64,000 nucleotides of DNA from Ailurus styani (Eukaryota; Chordata; Mammalia; Carnivora; Ailuridae), in the NCBI GenBank assembly GCA_002007465.1, contig LNAC01000036.1:384881-448880 (forward strand). The letters are read 5' to 3'. The position numbers and the translations under genes were made by a program. Positions within the stretch are counted from its first letter, which is position 1. Each line of letters begins with the position of its first letter. The notes beneath the pieces were generated by a model. That model was not told the origin of the DNA. It searched no databases and saw only the letters and a program-made list of their open reading frames with translations. Below, one piece after another: positions 9,814 through 20,960 of this stretch.

Positions 9814-11632
9814 AATTTATTTTTTGAAAGCCATGAACACTTTTCACAGTACTTTGGCTACATGCACTGAATACGTTGGGAGACCCAGTATGTTTATCAA
9901 AAAAGTAAGAAGTTCTTAATCTCAAAGAAAAAGATCTGGTATGAACATTATACTTAGTATCCTCAGAACCAAATGCACACCTTGAAGTAAGGAATTTATG
10001 TAATGTTTCAAGCCATTAGGAATATGGTTCATAATCTAATCATTAACTTATCATATTTTACTTTACAATAATCGATGCCTGCTGTAGAAAGTTCCTTTTG
10101 CAAATTTTGTTTTGAATATTAAGCAAAATCTTAAAATTCTGAATACTTAATTTTAACATTTTAATGATCATAAAATTAAAAAGTAAATTTCCTTTCATCG
10201 ACCCACCCCACTCTGCAGAACTCATTCTTTTAATTAATACAATACCTACTTAATATGACCATTATGAAGGTTACATTAACAGAGGAAAACCTAGTGCTCA
10301 GAGATACTGGGTAACTTGTACATGATTACTCACTACATGGAGTCAGACATTAAACCCAAAGAACTTAATTCAGTAGACTGTTCTCTTAGACTTCTCCCTA
10401 TAATAGTTCCTTTATCATGGGTTTTTTGCAAATGCAATTATCTTTATTCGTCAACACATATAGATATACTTCATTTTATAGTCTATATATTATACTATTT
10501 TTTAATGTACCAAATTTTCTTTAGATGGTGAAAAAATTTAAAATACTATAAATGTTTATCAGTAGGTAACAATCATAAAAAAATTACAATTTCTTATACA
10601 TTATTGTTGCAAATGGCTAGGGATATCTGTAGAATAAAACTGTATTCACAGATTTACTAACACAAAGGCTGTGTGCACTTCAGTTTGGCAAAATTACACA
10701 ACTGCCAAATTTGAATAAATACATATCATCAGCAATGATGTAAGAGAATTTATATCTCACTATATCTGCTCCAACACTAGATATTAAATATCAACTACTT
10801 TCCACCTCTCATATTAGTTGGTTTAGTTTGGAAATATAGGGTTGCTGTCGATTTCTAGGGAAAAAAAAACTTCATTGAAATACTGATTTAATGCTTTCAA
10901 AAATAAGTAAGTTTTCCCAGCAAGGAAAAAAAAGTATCTTACAATTTTTTTTTAATCACACTTGAAACTATTTCAAAATCTTTGAGACCTTCCACTGACC
11001 TGTTTGTCTCCAGCATGTGATTTTTCTCACTAGTAGAGCAAGAAGCAAGCAAATATCACTTAAACACCCCTTTTCAAATAAAATAGCATAAAGTGGAAAC
11101 AAATGAAGTTGCCTTTTAGACAGATGCCAGCTGTCCGCCCAGAATATGACCTTTTCTCTGAACTTTCTTCTCAAGCTACCCCAGAGGGTGGAATACAAAA
11201 TAGTAAGGATTCTGCACAAGTGTGGTGAGATCGGGGGGTGGGGGGTGGGGGTCGTGTTCACATCTAAGCCAGAAAGACACCAGACAGCCTCTTCACAAGT
11301 AAAAAATATTACCTTCTAGCCACACATTTAAATTGCAAGTAGGAACAAACAATGCCTGGAAACCACACTGATAATCAAACTACATCACATAGCTCTGTCC
11401 CAAGTCTTATATGTATTTATGACGTATGTATATGGGGATATTTTAGATTGCAGAGGCCAATTACCACATAATAACTTTGTTTATGGGATGCCTTGCCTAT
11501 TTTCATTCCTCGAATTAAGTAAGATTACCTGCTGAATCATAATATGTTTTTTGTTTTTTTTTTTGAAGAGGAGGAAAAACATATCTAATAAAGTGAATTA
11601 TCACTATCAGCTACAATTACTGTTTTCTTTCA
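9814..11632. other. Mostly unique AT-rich sequence
   Basis: A decayed antisense MIR lies at about 10240-10385 (CTCAGAGATACTGGGTAACTTG, then CATGGAGTCAGAC). A short G-rich tract lies at 11231-11252. The minus frame at 10968-11261 has no recognisable features. I see nothing else. Confidence 0.4.
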
Positions 11633-11633
11633 G

Positions 11634-11832
11634 GGTGCCTGGGTGGCTCCGTCAGTTAAGCAGCAGATTCTTGGTTTAGGCACAGGTCATGATCTCATGA
11701 ATTGTAGAATCAAGCCAGGCATCTGGCTCCGTGCCCAGCAGAGACTGCTTCTCTCCCTCCCCCACGACCCCTCCCCCACTGTGCACTCACTCTCTCTCTC
11801 TCAAATATATAAATCTTTAACAAAAAATAAAC
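11634..11832 (+). mobile_element. Older CAN-SINE
   Basis: Starts GGGTGCCTGGGTGGCTCCGTC, carries CACAGGTCATGATCTCATG, and ends in a CT-rich stretch and AAATATATAAATCTTTAAC. Diverged, with small deletions relative to neighbours. Confidence 0.9.
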
Positions 11833-11834
11833 TT

Positions 11835-14800
11835 CTCCAAATTTGGAAATAGAAAATAAATAGATGTGCTTTCGGCTTTGTGTGTGTGTGTGCGGGGGAA
11901 ATAAAGTTGTGGTTGAGTGTAATACTATGAGACATTTATCAAACCAAGATACAAATAAAAATACAGAATTCTAAATCCTGTGCACTGGCTCTGGGGTAGG
12001 ACCTAGAAAAATCAAAACCAGTCACCTGCTCTGGGTTGATACTACAGAAGCAGTAGCCGAAATGTCCTTTTATCTTGGAGCAACTTTGACAGGTCTTGAA
12101 TCTCCCTTTGCCCCTCAACACACATAGCTATCAGAATGTAACAATTTCAAGAGCTGAACTGGGATAAACCGTAGGGGTCAGAGTCAAGTGCAGGAGCCAA
12201 AATCAAGCACAAAGGTAAAGTCCTACCTTTCTCCACTTTATGAAAGCAAACCCCCAGTGAGACGAATGATCATAAGCCTGATTTAAAGCAACAGAGTCAC
12301 CTCACAGATCTGATGTCTAGCCTAGATCCATCAGCTTGAACATCCCTGATAACACTGAAAAGAGAGTGTCAAATATTATCACATCCCAGCCACGTGGTAT
12401 AAATGCCCTGTCTGCACAGGCTCCAGCTCCTTCGATACCTTTATTTTACTGGTCTTATTGGCTGCCCTCCTACATAGTCTGACACACCATTCCAAAATGG
12501 AAGAGTCATAAGCAAAACACCCATGTTGAAGAAATGAAAATACTGATGCTTTGTTTTTTGTTGTTGTAGTTGCCATGCGTTTATTCTGTCAAGTACAATG
12601 TTCAGCTCCTGCTAAAATATGCCAACTCCCAGGTACTGACTCTCTTTAAAACCCAAACTCACTTATTGCCAGTGTAGATGTGGGCCAAATTCAGTTCACT
12701 TTTCCTACAAAATGTAAATAGTTCTATCCCACTGGAGATCATTGAGAGTACTTTAAGAGATAATAATACTATAAAAAGTTGATATTTAGTAAGAGTGTCC
12801 AATGTTCCAAATGTGCTAAGCCCTAAAATGGGGTTTATAATAGCAATAGTTATTCTGTGAGACAGATGGTATCATCCTCATTTTTGAAGAAATGAAAACT
12901 CAATGTATTTCATGTGACTTAGCCTGGGACATAAATTGTTAAGATGGCATACAAACCCAACTCAAATACTGATCTCCCCCTATTGCCCTAATATTGGACA
13001 AGATGTTCTATCTGTTCAACTTCCAGGATACTTCCTTGATTGTGCAGATAATCTGTATCTGTAGGATGGTAGTTTCCTGCTAGTACCTTTTACTGTTATT
13101 GGACAGGAAAAACAAGAAAAAACTACCACGATAATTCTCAAAGAAAATCCTTTTAAAATATTCCCTTTTTTAAGTCTTCAATAATACTGAATGGTTTCCA
13201 TATTATCACTGATTATATTAACAGACATGTGGAAACAGGGTATTAATAGATATGTGGAAACAATATAATGGCTTCATGTAGTATTAATGCACTAATGGAT
13301 ATGCCAAGCTATTATTGTCATTCAAATTGATAGGGCATTTTGTCTTTAATGGCTTTGAGTGTTCATCTCCTTGAGAAGTTCTGGAGTCCATGCTAGTGTT
13401 TTAATATAAGCCCATCCTGTTGATTTGATATTTCACAACTAAAAGGAAAACGTTCTGAAACTGATGTGTTTAAAGAGTAATGATCAGTATCTGATTTAAC
13501 ATAAGTCACAATTTTGAAGCCTCTGTATTTGTTAACTTTAAGTTGTCAAACTAAATGAGTATTTAATTGGGGGGCATCTTGATCTGTGATTTGGAAACAC
13601 CTCAGCTCTACCAGGAAAATGGAGAAACCACAATAATTGTTTAAGTAAACAATTAACTTTTGCTTTTTAGGTGAAACAAGTATTTTAGAAGTGTTGGAAT
13701 AAGAGACAGAAACAGAAAGCAAAACAAAACCAGACAGATGCAGACAATTACTAAATTGCTTTGATCTGTTTTCATTTCCTAGTATCTAACAGTTAATCCT
13801 ACATGATGAGAATGTTGTCATCCTAAAGCTACTCTCTATCAAAATATGCCAGTGGATTTCTTTTTCTTGTTTTGAATTGTATCAGTCATATTGTATATTG
13901 ATAATTATAGACACATTGGTTAAATACAATGTGACATCAACAGCATGACAAAGTTAGACACATATGTACTTTCTCCCTTCCTCCCTCTGCCTCTTAATCT
14001 TTCTTTTTCATTTGAGGTTTCTATTCAAGAATCGTCTCTATTTTTGAAGGAAAGTTCCTCATCTGGGCTTGTTTTATAAAACCAAAATTGCTTTTAAAAA
14101 TTCATAGAACCACCAATTATGGTATTGTCTTAGAATACTGATACGTAATATTTATTATAGAGCTTGAACAACATTTGGATAAAATAAATTTAAGTTTGAC
14201 ACTTCATAACTTTTAAAAATGAGAACTGAATCTGTTGGAAATAAGTCTCCCTAAACTATCTACAACTTCTGTATTAAGCAATTAGTTGACTTCAATAATT
14301 TCCTCATGGGATGGAAAAGTTTATAAAATATTGTGGTTTAAATGTTTAATAAACGCATGAGTACTAATATTCCCTTTAATGCATAACACTTTTAAAAAAA
14401 TCAATGAAAATGGCTGCATTTTCTCCAGAATGTGGCAAATGTTTAAATTAATGTTATGATGATCAAAGATGCTTAAAACACTCTCCATGCACATAAAAGT
14501 ACTCTCTTGCTTTGCCCATTCAGATCATGGTTGACCATTTTGGTATTCTTTCTAACAATTTAACTTTGATGAAAAGATTTCAAGATATGACAATATGTCC
14601 AAATTAAATTTTAGAGAAACATTCAAAATTACTTTGGACTCAACAAGTTTGTGAATCCCAACAATAAGGGAATGAAGGAGTTTAATATATTGAAGACAGA
14701 GCATACAGACAATGGTCTCTGGGAAGTTTCTCCAAAGTAGCAGGGCACCAGATATTTTGTTGACGTTGAGGAAAAGGGTTTCTCTGTCAAGTGTCTGATG

Positions 14801-14845
14801 TAGACAGACACTTGGCAAGGACTGTCTTAACAGGACTAACATGGA
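11835..14845. other. Long repeat-poor stretch
   Basis: Only a decayed antisense MIR (about 12750-12980: GTGCTAAGCCCTAAAATGG, then CATTTTTGAAGAAATGAAAAC and GTGACTTAGCCTGGGA) interrupts about 3 kb of unique sequence. 12120-12640 is somewhat less AT-rich. A near-perfect palindrome lies at 13634-13655. The frames at 12379-12576 and 14552-14890 (minus) show no domains, and the latter runs into the next SINE. Confidence 0.45.
13634..13655. promoter_or_regulatory. Forkhead/homeodomain-like palindrome
   Basis: Two 10-bp arms, TAATTGTTTA and TAAACAATTA, are exact reverse complements separated by AG. Each arm carries a TGTTTA/TAAACA forkhead-type core and a TAATTG homeodomain-type core. The symmetry is seen directly. 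Binding is inference. Confidence 0.3.
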
Positions 14846-14858
14846 AATTAGGTGACTA

Positions 14859-15045
14859 GGGGCACCTGGGTGGCTCAATCTGTTGAGCATTGACTCTTTG
14901 ATTTTGGTTCAGGTCATGATCTCAGTGCTGTGAGATGGAACCCACTATTGGGCTCCATGCTCAAGGAGGAGTCTGAGATTCTTTCTCTCCCTTTCCCTCT
15001 ATCCCTCCCTGCCCACTAAAATAAGTAAATACGACTTAGAAAAAA
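14859..15045 (+). mobile_element. Older CAN-SINE
   Basis: GGGGCACCTGGGTGGCTC start, TTCAGGTCATGATCTCAGTG, CT-rich 3' part, and AAAATAAGTAAATACGACTT tail. Imperfect target duplication AAATTAGGTGACTAG at about 14845 and AAATTGGGTGATTAG at 15046. Confidence 0.93.
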
Positions 15046-15060
15046 AAATTGGGTGATTAG

Positions 15061-15900
15061 ATCAGGCACGTGGTCTTATAATTAGGAATTCTTATATACC
15101 ACAAAGTGAGAAGTAGTTCATCAATATCTGACTACTGAGTGACGGTTGAGTGTTGGGAATACTAAGATAAATATTTAAGGCTGGGCTCCTAGAAATCTCA
15201 ACATCTGGCTGAGGAAACCATTAAGAAAACAAAGAATCTGTAAACATTGTGGTCACCAAACTAATAGTAAATTAAGAACAAGCGGTCTAGAAGTATGCTC
15301 TAGACTCCACAGGAAAAAATCCTAAATCTGCTACATGCTTAGCTATCTTGATCTTGAACAATGAACCAGTCAGGAAAAAGAATCTGTGCTAGGTGAACAC
15401 TGGGAATTTAATATTCATGATTTCAAAGTTCATGATTACAAAGTTATTAGAAATGCTGATAGGACAACAGTGACGAATGAGACCCAATCAAGAGATTAGG
15501 ATCCATAGGAAGCCATTATCACCTTTGTAGCTTGGGAAATAAAAAGAAAAGGTAGGAGTTACCAGACCTGAGGAACTGAAGCCAATGGAACAATGTGAGT
15601 GGAGGGGCTGTTCAGCAGGCAGTAAAACCCTGAAGGACTGTAGTCATTTCTGAAGATGTGATGCCATACAGAGAGAGAAAGAGTAGGGTTATGCTCACTT
15701 TTTACTGTGCCCTACCCTCCAAACTCCTGTCCAGTGCCTCCTTCTATATGGAACAAATTGGAAACCAACTGGTAAGGGAGACTAGGAAATACAGATTTCA
15801 AGATATTCTCCTCTCTCCAGGGCAGAGAAAGTATAAGGAAAGTATCAGAAAAAGAGAAAAATGACTCAGACTTGTGCAAATTATTTAAGATCTTTGAATT
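15061..15900. other. Unique sequence
   Basis: Part of 15125-15260 is vaguely like decayed mammalian-wide repeats (GGGAATACTAAGATAAAT, CTGGGCTCCTAGAAATCTC). No gene signal: the frame at 15658-15864 has no domain. Confidence 0.35.
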
Positions 15901-15904
15901 CTGT

Positions 15905-16475
15905 AAAAGTCATTCGGTGACTTCCCATGGCATTTAGACTAAAATACTTAGATCCTTACCTTGACCAAAACAAAACAATCCTCCAGCCTCAAAACTCTAT
16001 GTATTGCATTCTGCGTAGATTTTTCCCAACATCTCTATATACCCCCCTACTCCTATTGGAATTCAGAATTCATTTTTATGTCAAATTCTTCATGTTCAAG
16101 GCCTGTTCTTCCTTCTACCTGGAATGGAATTCTTCCTAGCCCTGTTTGGCTGGTTCCATATTGTCATGCAGATCTGTTTCAATATCTCCACGCAGCGTTT
16201 TTTCTTGGATGACCTGGTATATAGACCAGTCCCTTTCAACTCAAGCACAATCATGTCAGCAGATTTCCATTCCTTACAAAGCTCTTTTACTATTTCATAT
16301 CAAACACTGAATTATGAAGCTATATTTAAAAATTTTAACACAAAATAAAATCTCCTTATTCCTATGGAATATAAATTCTATATGAGCAGGGACTTAATCT
16401 GCTTTATTTAGTATCTAAAGAATGCCTCTCATATAGCTGATCCTCAAAATATACATTTTCAGTAACTTGGATGAT
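15905..16475 (+). mobile_element. L2 LINE fragment
   Basis: The order of motifs is that of an L2 3' region: TGGCATTTAGACTAAAATAC, CCTGTTCTTCCTTCTACCTGG followed by AATGGAATTC, TATAAATTCTATATGAGCAGG, then GATCCTCAAAATATA. The plus frames at 15927-16348 are L2-derived noise. Confidence 0.75.
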
Positions 16476-16844
16476 CATAAGTGGTGTTATGAGAATATCA
16501 GTCCCACTTTGTATGTGAAGAAATTGATGCTCAGAAGATTTGAATGGAATGAGATATGTGAACCTACATAGATGTGTTTTACGTACAGGATCTAAAGTAA
16601 ATAATTATTCAATTAGAAGAATTTTCTTCCCTCTTTATGCCAAAGAAAAAGAGAAAGACTCAAATGTATAAATCTGTCTTACTTTCCAGAAAGACTGGAA
16701 AAATCACATCTCTAAGGGTTTGACAAATTACTCAATGAAAATATATTTTATAACAACACTTCGAGGAGGATTCCACTTATTTAATTACAGCTTTATTAAT
16801 GAGAGATATTTATTTGATTCATTTTATTATTAAGATTTATTAGG

Positions 16845-17060
16845 GCGGTGCCTGGGTGGCTCAGTCAGTCAGCTGGCTCTTACTTTCGGTTCAGGTCATG
16901 ATCTCAGGGTCCTGGGACGGAGCTCTGCATGGGGCTCTCGGCTCAGTGAGGAGTCTGCTTGATGATTCTCTCTCTCCCTCTCCCTCTGTCCCTTCCCCTA
17001 CTCTATGGGCTCTCTCTCTCTCTCTCAAATAAATAAATAAATAAATATTTAAAAAATAAA
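16845..17060 (+). mobile_element. Older CAN-SINE
   Basis: Starts at GCGGTGCCTGGGTGGCTCAG and runs to (AAAT)n and AAAAAATAAAA. Target duplication AAGATTTATTAG at 16832-16843 and AAGATTTACTAG at 17061-17072. Confidence 0.95.
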
Positions 17061-17377
17061 AAGATTTACTAGGATTACATTGATCATTATCATTTATTAA
17101 TAATAGGGATTTATTTATGTTGGGTGATTTTATTATAAATACATGTATAATATGATGCGTGATTTCTCTTTGAAACCATCTACCAACTACCAGATTGAAA
17201 AAGATCTGTGGTAACCTGAACATGGAGTCCTGTTACCTGTTTACATTTTTACTTTTCATGTTTGGCATTCCTTCTTCACTGTTCTCCTCAGTTGTTCTCA
17301 CAGAACGGGTTTACAGTGTTTTGATTTTGGAGGAAAATATATATTCATTTCACTTCAAAATTAATATACAGTATACA

Positions 17378-17558
17378 GGGGCACCTGGTGGCTCAGTCAT
17401 TAAGGGTCTGCCTTCGGCTCAGGTCATGATCTCAGGGTCCTGGGATGGAGCCCCACATTGGGGACCCTGCCCATCGGGGAGTCTGCTTCTACCTCTCCCT
17501 CTGTCCCTCCCCTCACTCGTACTCTCTCTCTCAAATGAATAAATAAAATCTTTAAAAT
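17378..17558 (+). mobile_element. CAN-SINE
   Basis: GGGGCACCTGGTGGCTCAGTC, CTCAGGTCATGATCTCAGGG, ending AATGAATAAATAAAATCTTT. The open frame at 17195-17542 runs into it and is not a gene. A pure (TA)n tract follows at 17680-17695. Confidence 0.93.
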
Positions 17559-17829
17559 ATAATAATATACTTATATATATTAGAAATTACGACTAACACA
17601 ATAGAACACTGTTGTTAATTTGAGCAGATGAATCTGTTTGTAATTCAGTCTGTAAATTTCTTAGGATTATGGCCTTAAAATATATATATATATATAACTT
17701 TCCTAAGATTAATTTTCTCTTATCTCTACTTCTATCTTAATGCTGGTATGAGGATTAACTGAAAAAAAGGCACATAAATCTCTGAAAAGAACCTACCATA
17801 AAATTATAATAGATAGTAATTAATACCTT

Positions 17830-18790
17830 GCTTTTTAAAATTTTTGGTAAAAAGGATATAACATGAGATTGACTCTCAGCAAAGTTTTAGATGTATAGTA
17901 TTGTTAATGATAAGCACAATATACAACAAATCTCTAGAACTCTTTTTATCTTGCATGACTGAAACACTATACACATTGAACAGCAACGCCCTATTTTTCT
18001 CTATTCCCAGCCCCTGGCAACCACCATTTTACTTTCTGTTTCTATGAGTTTGGCTACTTTAGTTGCTTCAGAGAAGTGGAATCATGCAGTGTTTGTATTT
18101 CTGCGGCTGCCTTATTTCATTTGGCACAATGTCCTCAAGGTTAGTCTGTATTGTAGCATGTGACAGGATTTCCTTCTATTCCATGTCTAAATATCATTCT
18201 CTTCCATGTATATGCCACATTCTCTTTACCCATTCATCCATGAATGGGCATTTAGGTTGTTTTCACCACTTAGCTACTGTGAATAAAGTGCAATAAACAT
18301 GGTAGTGCAAATATCTCTTTGAGATTCTGATTTCAATTCTTTTGGATAAATACCCAGAAGCAGGCCTGCTGAATCATACGGTAGTCCTATTTTTAAATTT
18401 TTCTTTCTTTCTTTCCTTTCTTTTTTCTTTCCTTTCCTTTCCTTTTCCTCTTTTTTTTTTTTCCCTTTTGGATAAAGAGAGCAAGAGTTGGGGGAGGAGG
18501 GGCAGAGGGACAAGGAGAGAAAGAATCTTAAGCAGGTTTCATGCCCAGTGTGGCGTCTGACACAAGGCTCGTTGGCACAACCCTGAGATCATGACCTGAG
18601 CCAAAATCAAGAGTTGGAAGTCCAACAGACTAAGTCACCCAGGTGCCCCTGTTTTTAAGTTTTTAAAGAACTGCCATTCTGTTTTCCATGACATATTCAT
18701 CATTTTACATTTTTGCTAATAGTACACAGAGGTTCCCATTTCTCCACATCTAATCAACACTTGTTATTTTCTGGTCTCTGTTTCTTTTTT
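17830..18790 (-). mobile_element. Old LINE-1 3' end, antisense, split by a SINE
   Basis: Antisense L1 landmarks in order: CCCCTGGCAACCACCATTTT, AGTGGAATCATGCAGTGTTT, GGCACAATGTCCTCAAGG, ATATGCCACATTCTCTTTACC, CAATTCTTTTGGATAAATACC, then after the SINE CTGCCATTCTGTTTTCCATG and CCATTTCTCCACATCTAATC. One element, interrupted at 18400-18650. The frame at 18063-18296 is antisense L1. Confidence 0.85.
18400..18650 (-). mobile_element. Older CAN-SINE inside the antisense L1
   Basis: A T/C-rich tail grown into TTTCTTTCC-type low complexity at 18400-18463, then GAATCTTAAGCAGGTTTCATG, CCTGAGATCATGACCTGAGC and 5' end TCACCCAGGTGCCCC. Target copies are TATTTTTAAATTTT and TGTTTTTAAGTTTT, both L1 sequence. 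Confidence 0.9.
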
Positions 18791-18799
18791 TGATAGTAA

Positions 18800-19620
18800 A
18801 CATCCTAAAAGATCTGAGCTATACTTCCAAAGATGAACACCAACAATTTTCCCATCCATATATGAGCACACCACTCCGCTCTTCAAGGAGTGGAGTCTAT
18901 TTCTGGCTTTATAACTTGTTTGACCAATAGAATGTGGCCAATGTGACATTGAGCCAGTTCTGAGTTTAGTCCATGTGGGTTGGGAAGCTTCTGGTTTTGC
19001 TCTTTTGGAAACCAGTCACTACAAAAAACAAACAAACAAAAAACAAAACAAAACAAAACAAAACTCATGCTACTCTACTGAATGAGAAGAGGCCATATGG
19101 AGAGAGAATGAGAGAAGTCATATGGACAAAAGCCACAGCTCCCCACCTGGTTGCCAGCACCAGTGTCTCAGACATGTGAGTGAGGTCATTTTGGATTTCA
19201 CTGTCCTGGCCAAGTTCACAGCTGAATGAAGCCACATGAGGGACTCCAGGTGGAGTGCAAGTAAAATAGAACTGCCTAGCTGAAGTCAGCCAACCTACAG
19301 AATTATGAGAAATGACACAACATCACTATTTTTGGTTTCTAAACATAATTTGTTATTAGTATTACCATTATGAATTAATATTAATAAATAACAGATTTTG
19401 GGACTGTTCACCTTCTCAGGGGCAGCTGTGTCAGATATAAGGAGAATGATAGGTGATGGGGATGAGGACAGAGTGAGAGGCATTTCATATATGGAAGCTG
19501 AGAACTTGGCTGCCAATCTTCTTCACTAGACTTCCTCTCTTCATGGGGAATAAACCTGAGTTTGTCCAAGGTAGAGAATATTCACTAAAATTCATCATAG
19601 CAGTTCAACTAATATAATTC
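18800..19620 (+). mobile_element. Probable LTR (MaLR/MLT-like) or related ancient repeat
   Basis: TGACCAATAGAATGTGGCCA, CCAGCACCAGTGTCTCAGAC followed by ATGTGAGTGAGG, and CCTACAGAATTATGAGAAAT resemble the 3' half of ancient mammalian LTR consensus sequences as I remember them. An (AAAAC)n tract lies at 19020-19065. Family and boundaries are uncertain. Confidence 0.4.
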
Positions 19621-19989
19621 ATGGTGTCATCTCTTTTTTTCCCCCAATATATACATGTTATTAAGTAGGCTTTATTTGACATCTGCATTATAAAAATTAA
19701 ATGATAAAATCTGAGTGACCTTTATTATTTTGCATGGGGCTGCTCTCATCTGCTTATCTGTTTTTGAAAAGGTCATCACCAGTTGTACTATGGGATCAGT
19801 TAATAATGTATTAATATTTGCTTTGTAGGCCAAGGATTATCCACAAATCAAAACACACAAACATTATGAAAACAGAGCTTACAAATAGTTGCGAAGCAAC
19901 GCATGTGGAATGGGTAGGTTATTTTTATATAAATTAGTTACCTGGCAGTAATGACAAGAGATGAATGATATGGTTATAAAACATTTTTT

Positions 19990-20225
19990 TAATGTGCAAG
20001 GCCTACTGAACAATGTGGTATAGTGAAGGGGAAGGGGGATGGAGGTGTTGGATTGAGAGTTAGCCTGGATTCCAGAGCAAGTTCTAATACTGATTATAGG
20101 ACTGAAAACAAACTCTTCTTTAATCATCTTGTCTACAAATGGGGATAAAGCTCCTTTTCAGGCCTAACAATAGTATAGCTGTGAAAATCAATTGCAATAC
20201 TGTTCAAAGTGTTTGTGAACCACGA
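19990..20225 (+). mobile_element. MIR remnant
   Basis: GTGGTATAGTGAAGGGGAAG, GGATTCCAGAGCAAGTTCTAA, CTACAAATGGGGATAAAGC and AGTGTTTGTGAACCACGAAG follow the order of MIR from start to end. Confidence 0.65.
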
Positions 20226-20489
20226 AGTTCTTTATTTCAAAACTTTCCCCAAACTAATGAATGTTCTTTGTTCAACAGAAGTTGTTCCAATCTTTTCTTT
20301 TCTTTTTTTTTTTCATAGAAACTGTGGGAGGGGTGGGTGGTGGTAGGTGGTGGATAGAATTGGAATTGAACCCAAGTTAGACTTGGGCTGTAGCTCTTCT
20401 ACTCTGACTCTTGATTTCCTCAACTGAAATATGGGATATTTTTAGGAGTACAGTGAGACTGACCTAAGGTAGAGCATCATGCAGGTTGT

Positions 20490-20960
20490 TCTCCATTTCC
20501 CCTGAATCCTCACAGATTCTTCTCCACACCTGGCCTCACTGATCTATGGTCCCACAGGATGACCTCTACAGACTGCATAGTCTGGGTTCCCCATGCACTT
20601 CAGGTTTTGTTGGGTCCAGCCAATGAGGACCACTTATAAGAGATTACAGAACAGGAGGAAAGAGAGGTCCGACTGTTTACCACTGGTGCTGAGTTCCTCC
20701 AAGGCTAAGTGCCCTGATGAGAAGATGCGAGCTCCTCTTCTACCTCTCTAACTCCCTTTGGCCTCCAATACCTGCCTTCTTCTGTTTCTTCAGGTTTCGG
20801 GGTCTTTTCTCTGAACCAGCCCTTAGTGCCTTGCCATCCCTTCTCAGTTCCTTCAACTCTTTACATTGCTTTACTTTGGAAACGGTTTCTTTATAAACCG
20901 TTTTGAGCATTTCATCTGTTTTCCTGACAAGACCTTAAAGCTTCCAAGTGCCAGTCATAT
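20490..20960 (+). repeat. Possible ancient interspersed repeat, unclassified
   Basis: Moderately GC-rich. It ends with TTCTTTATAAACCGTTTTGA and CATCTGTTTTCCTGACAAG, which recall a common mammalian repeat ending ('GTGCCATCTGTTTCCTGCTAGGACCCTGA'). I do not name the family. Confidence 0.3.

Noticed and set aside
16891..17542. Frames of 110 and 115 codons
   Set aside because: Both are largely translated SINE sequence (for example the repeated VMISGSWDGAPH-type text that recurs at other SINEs).
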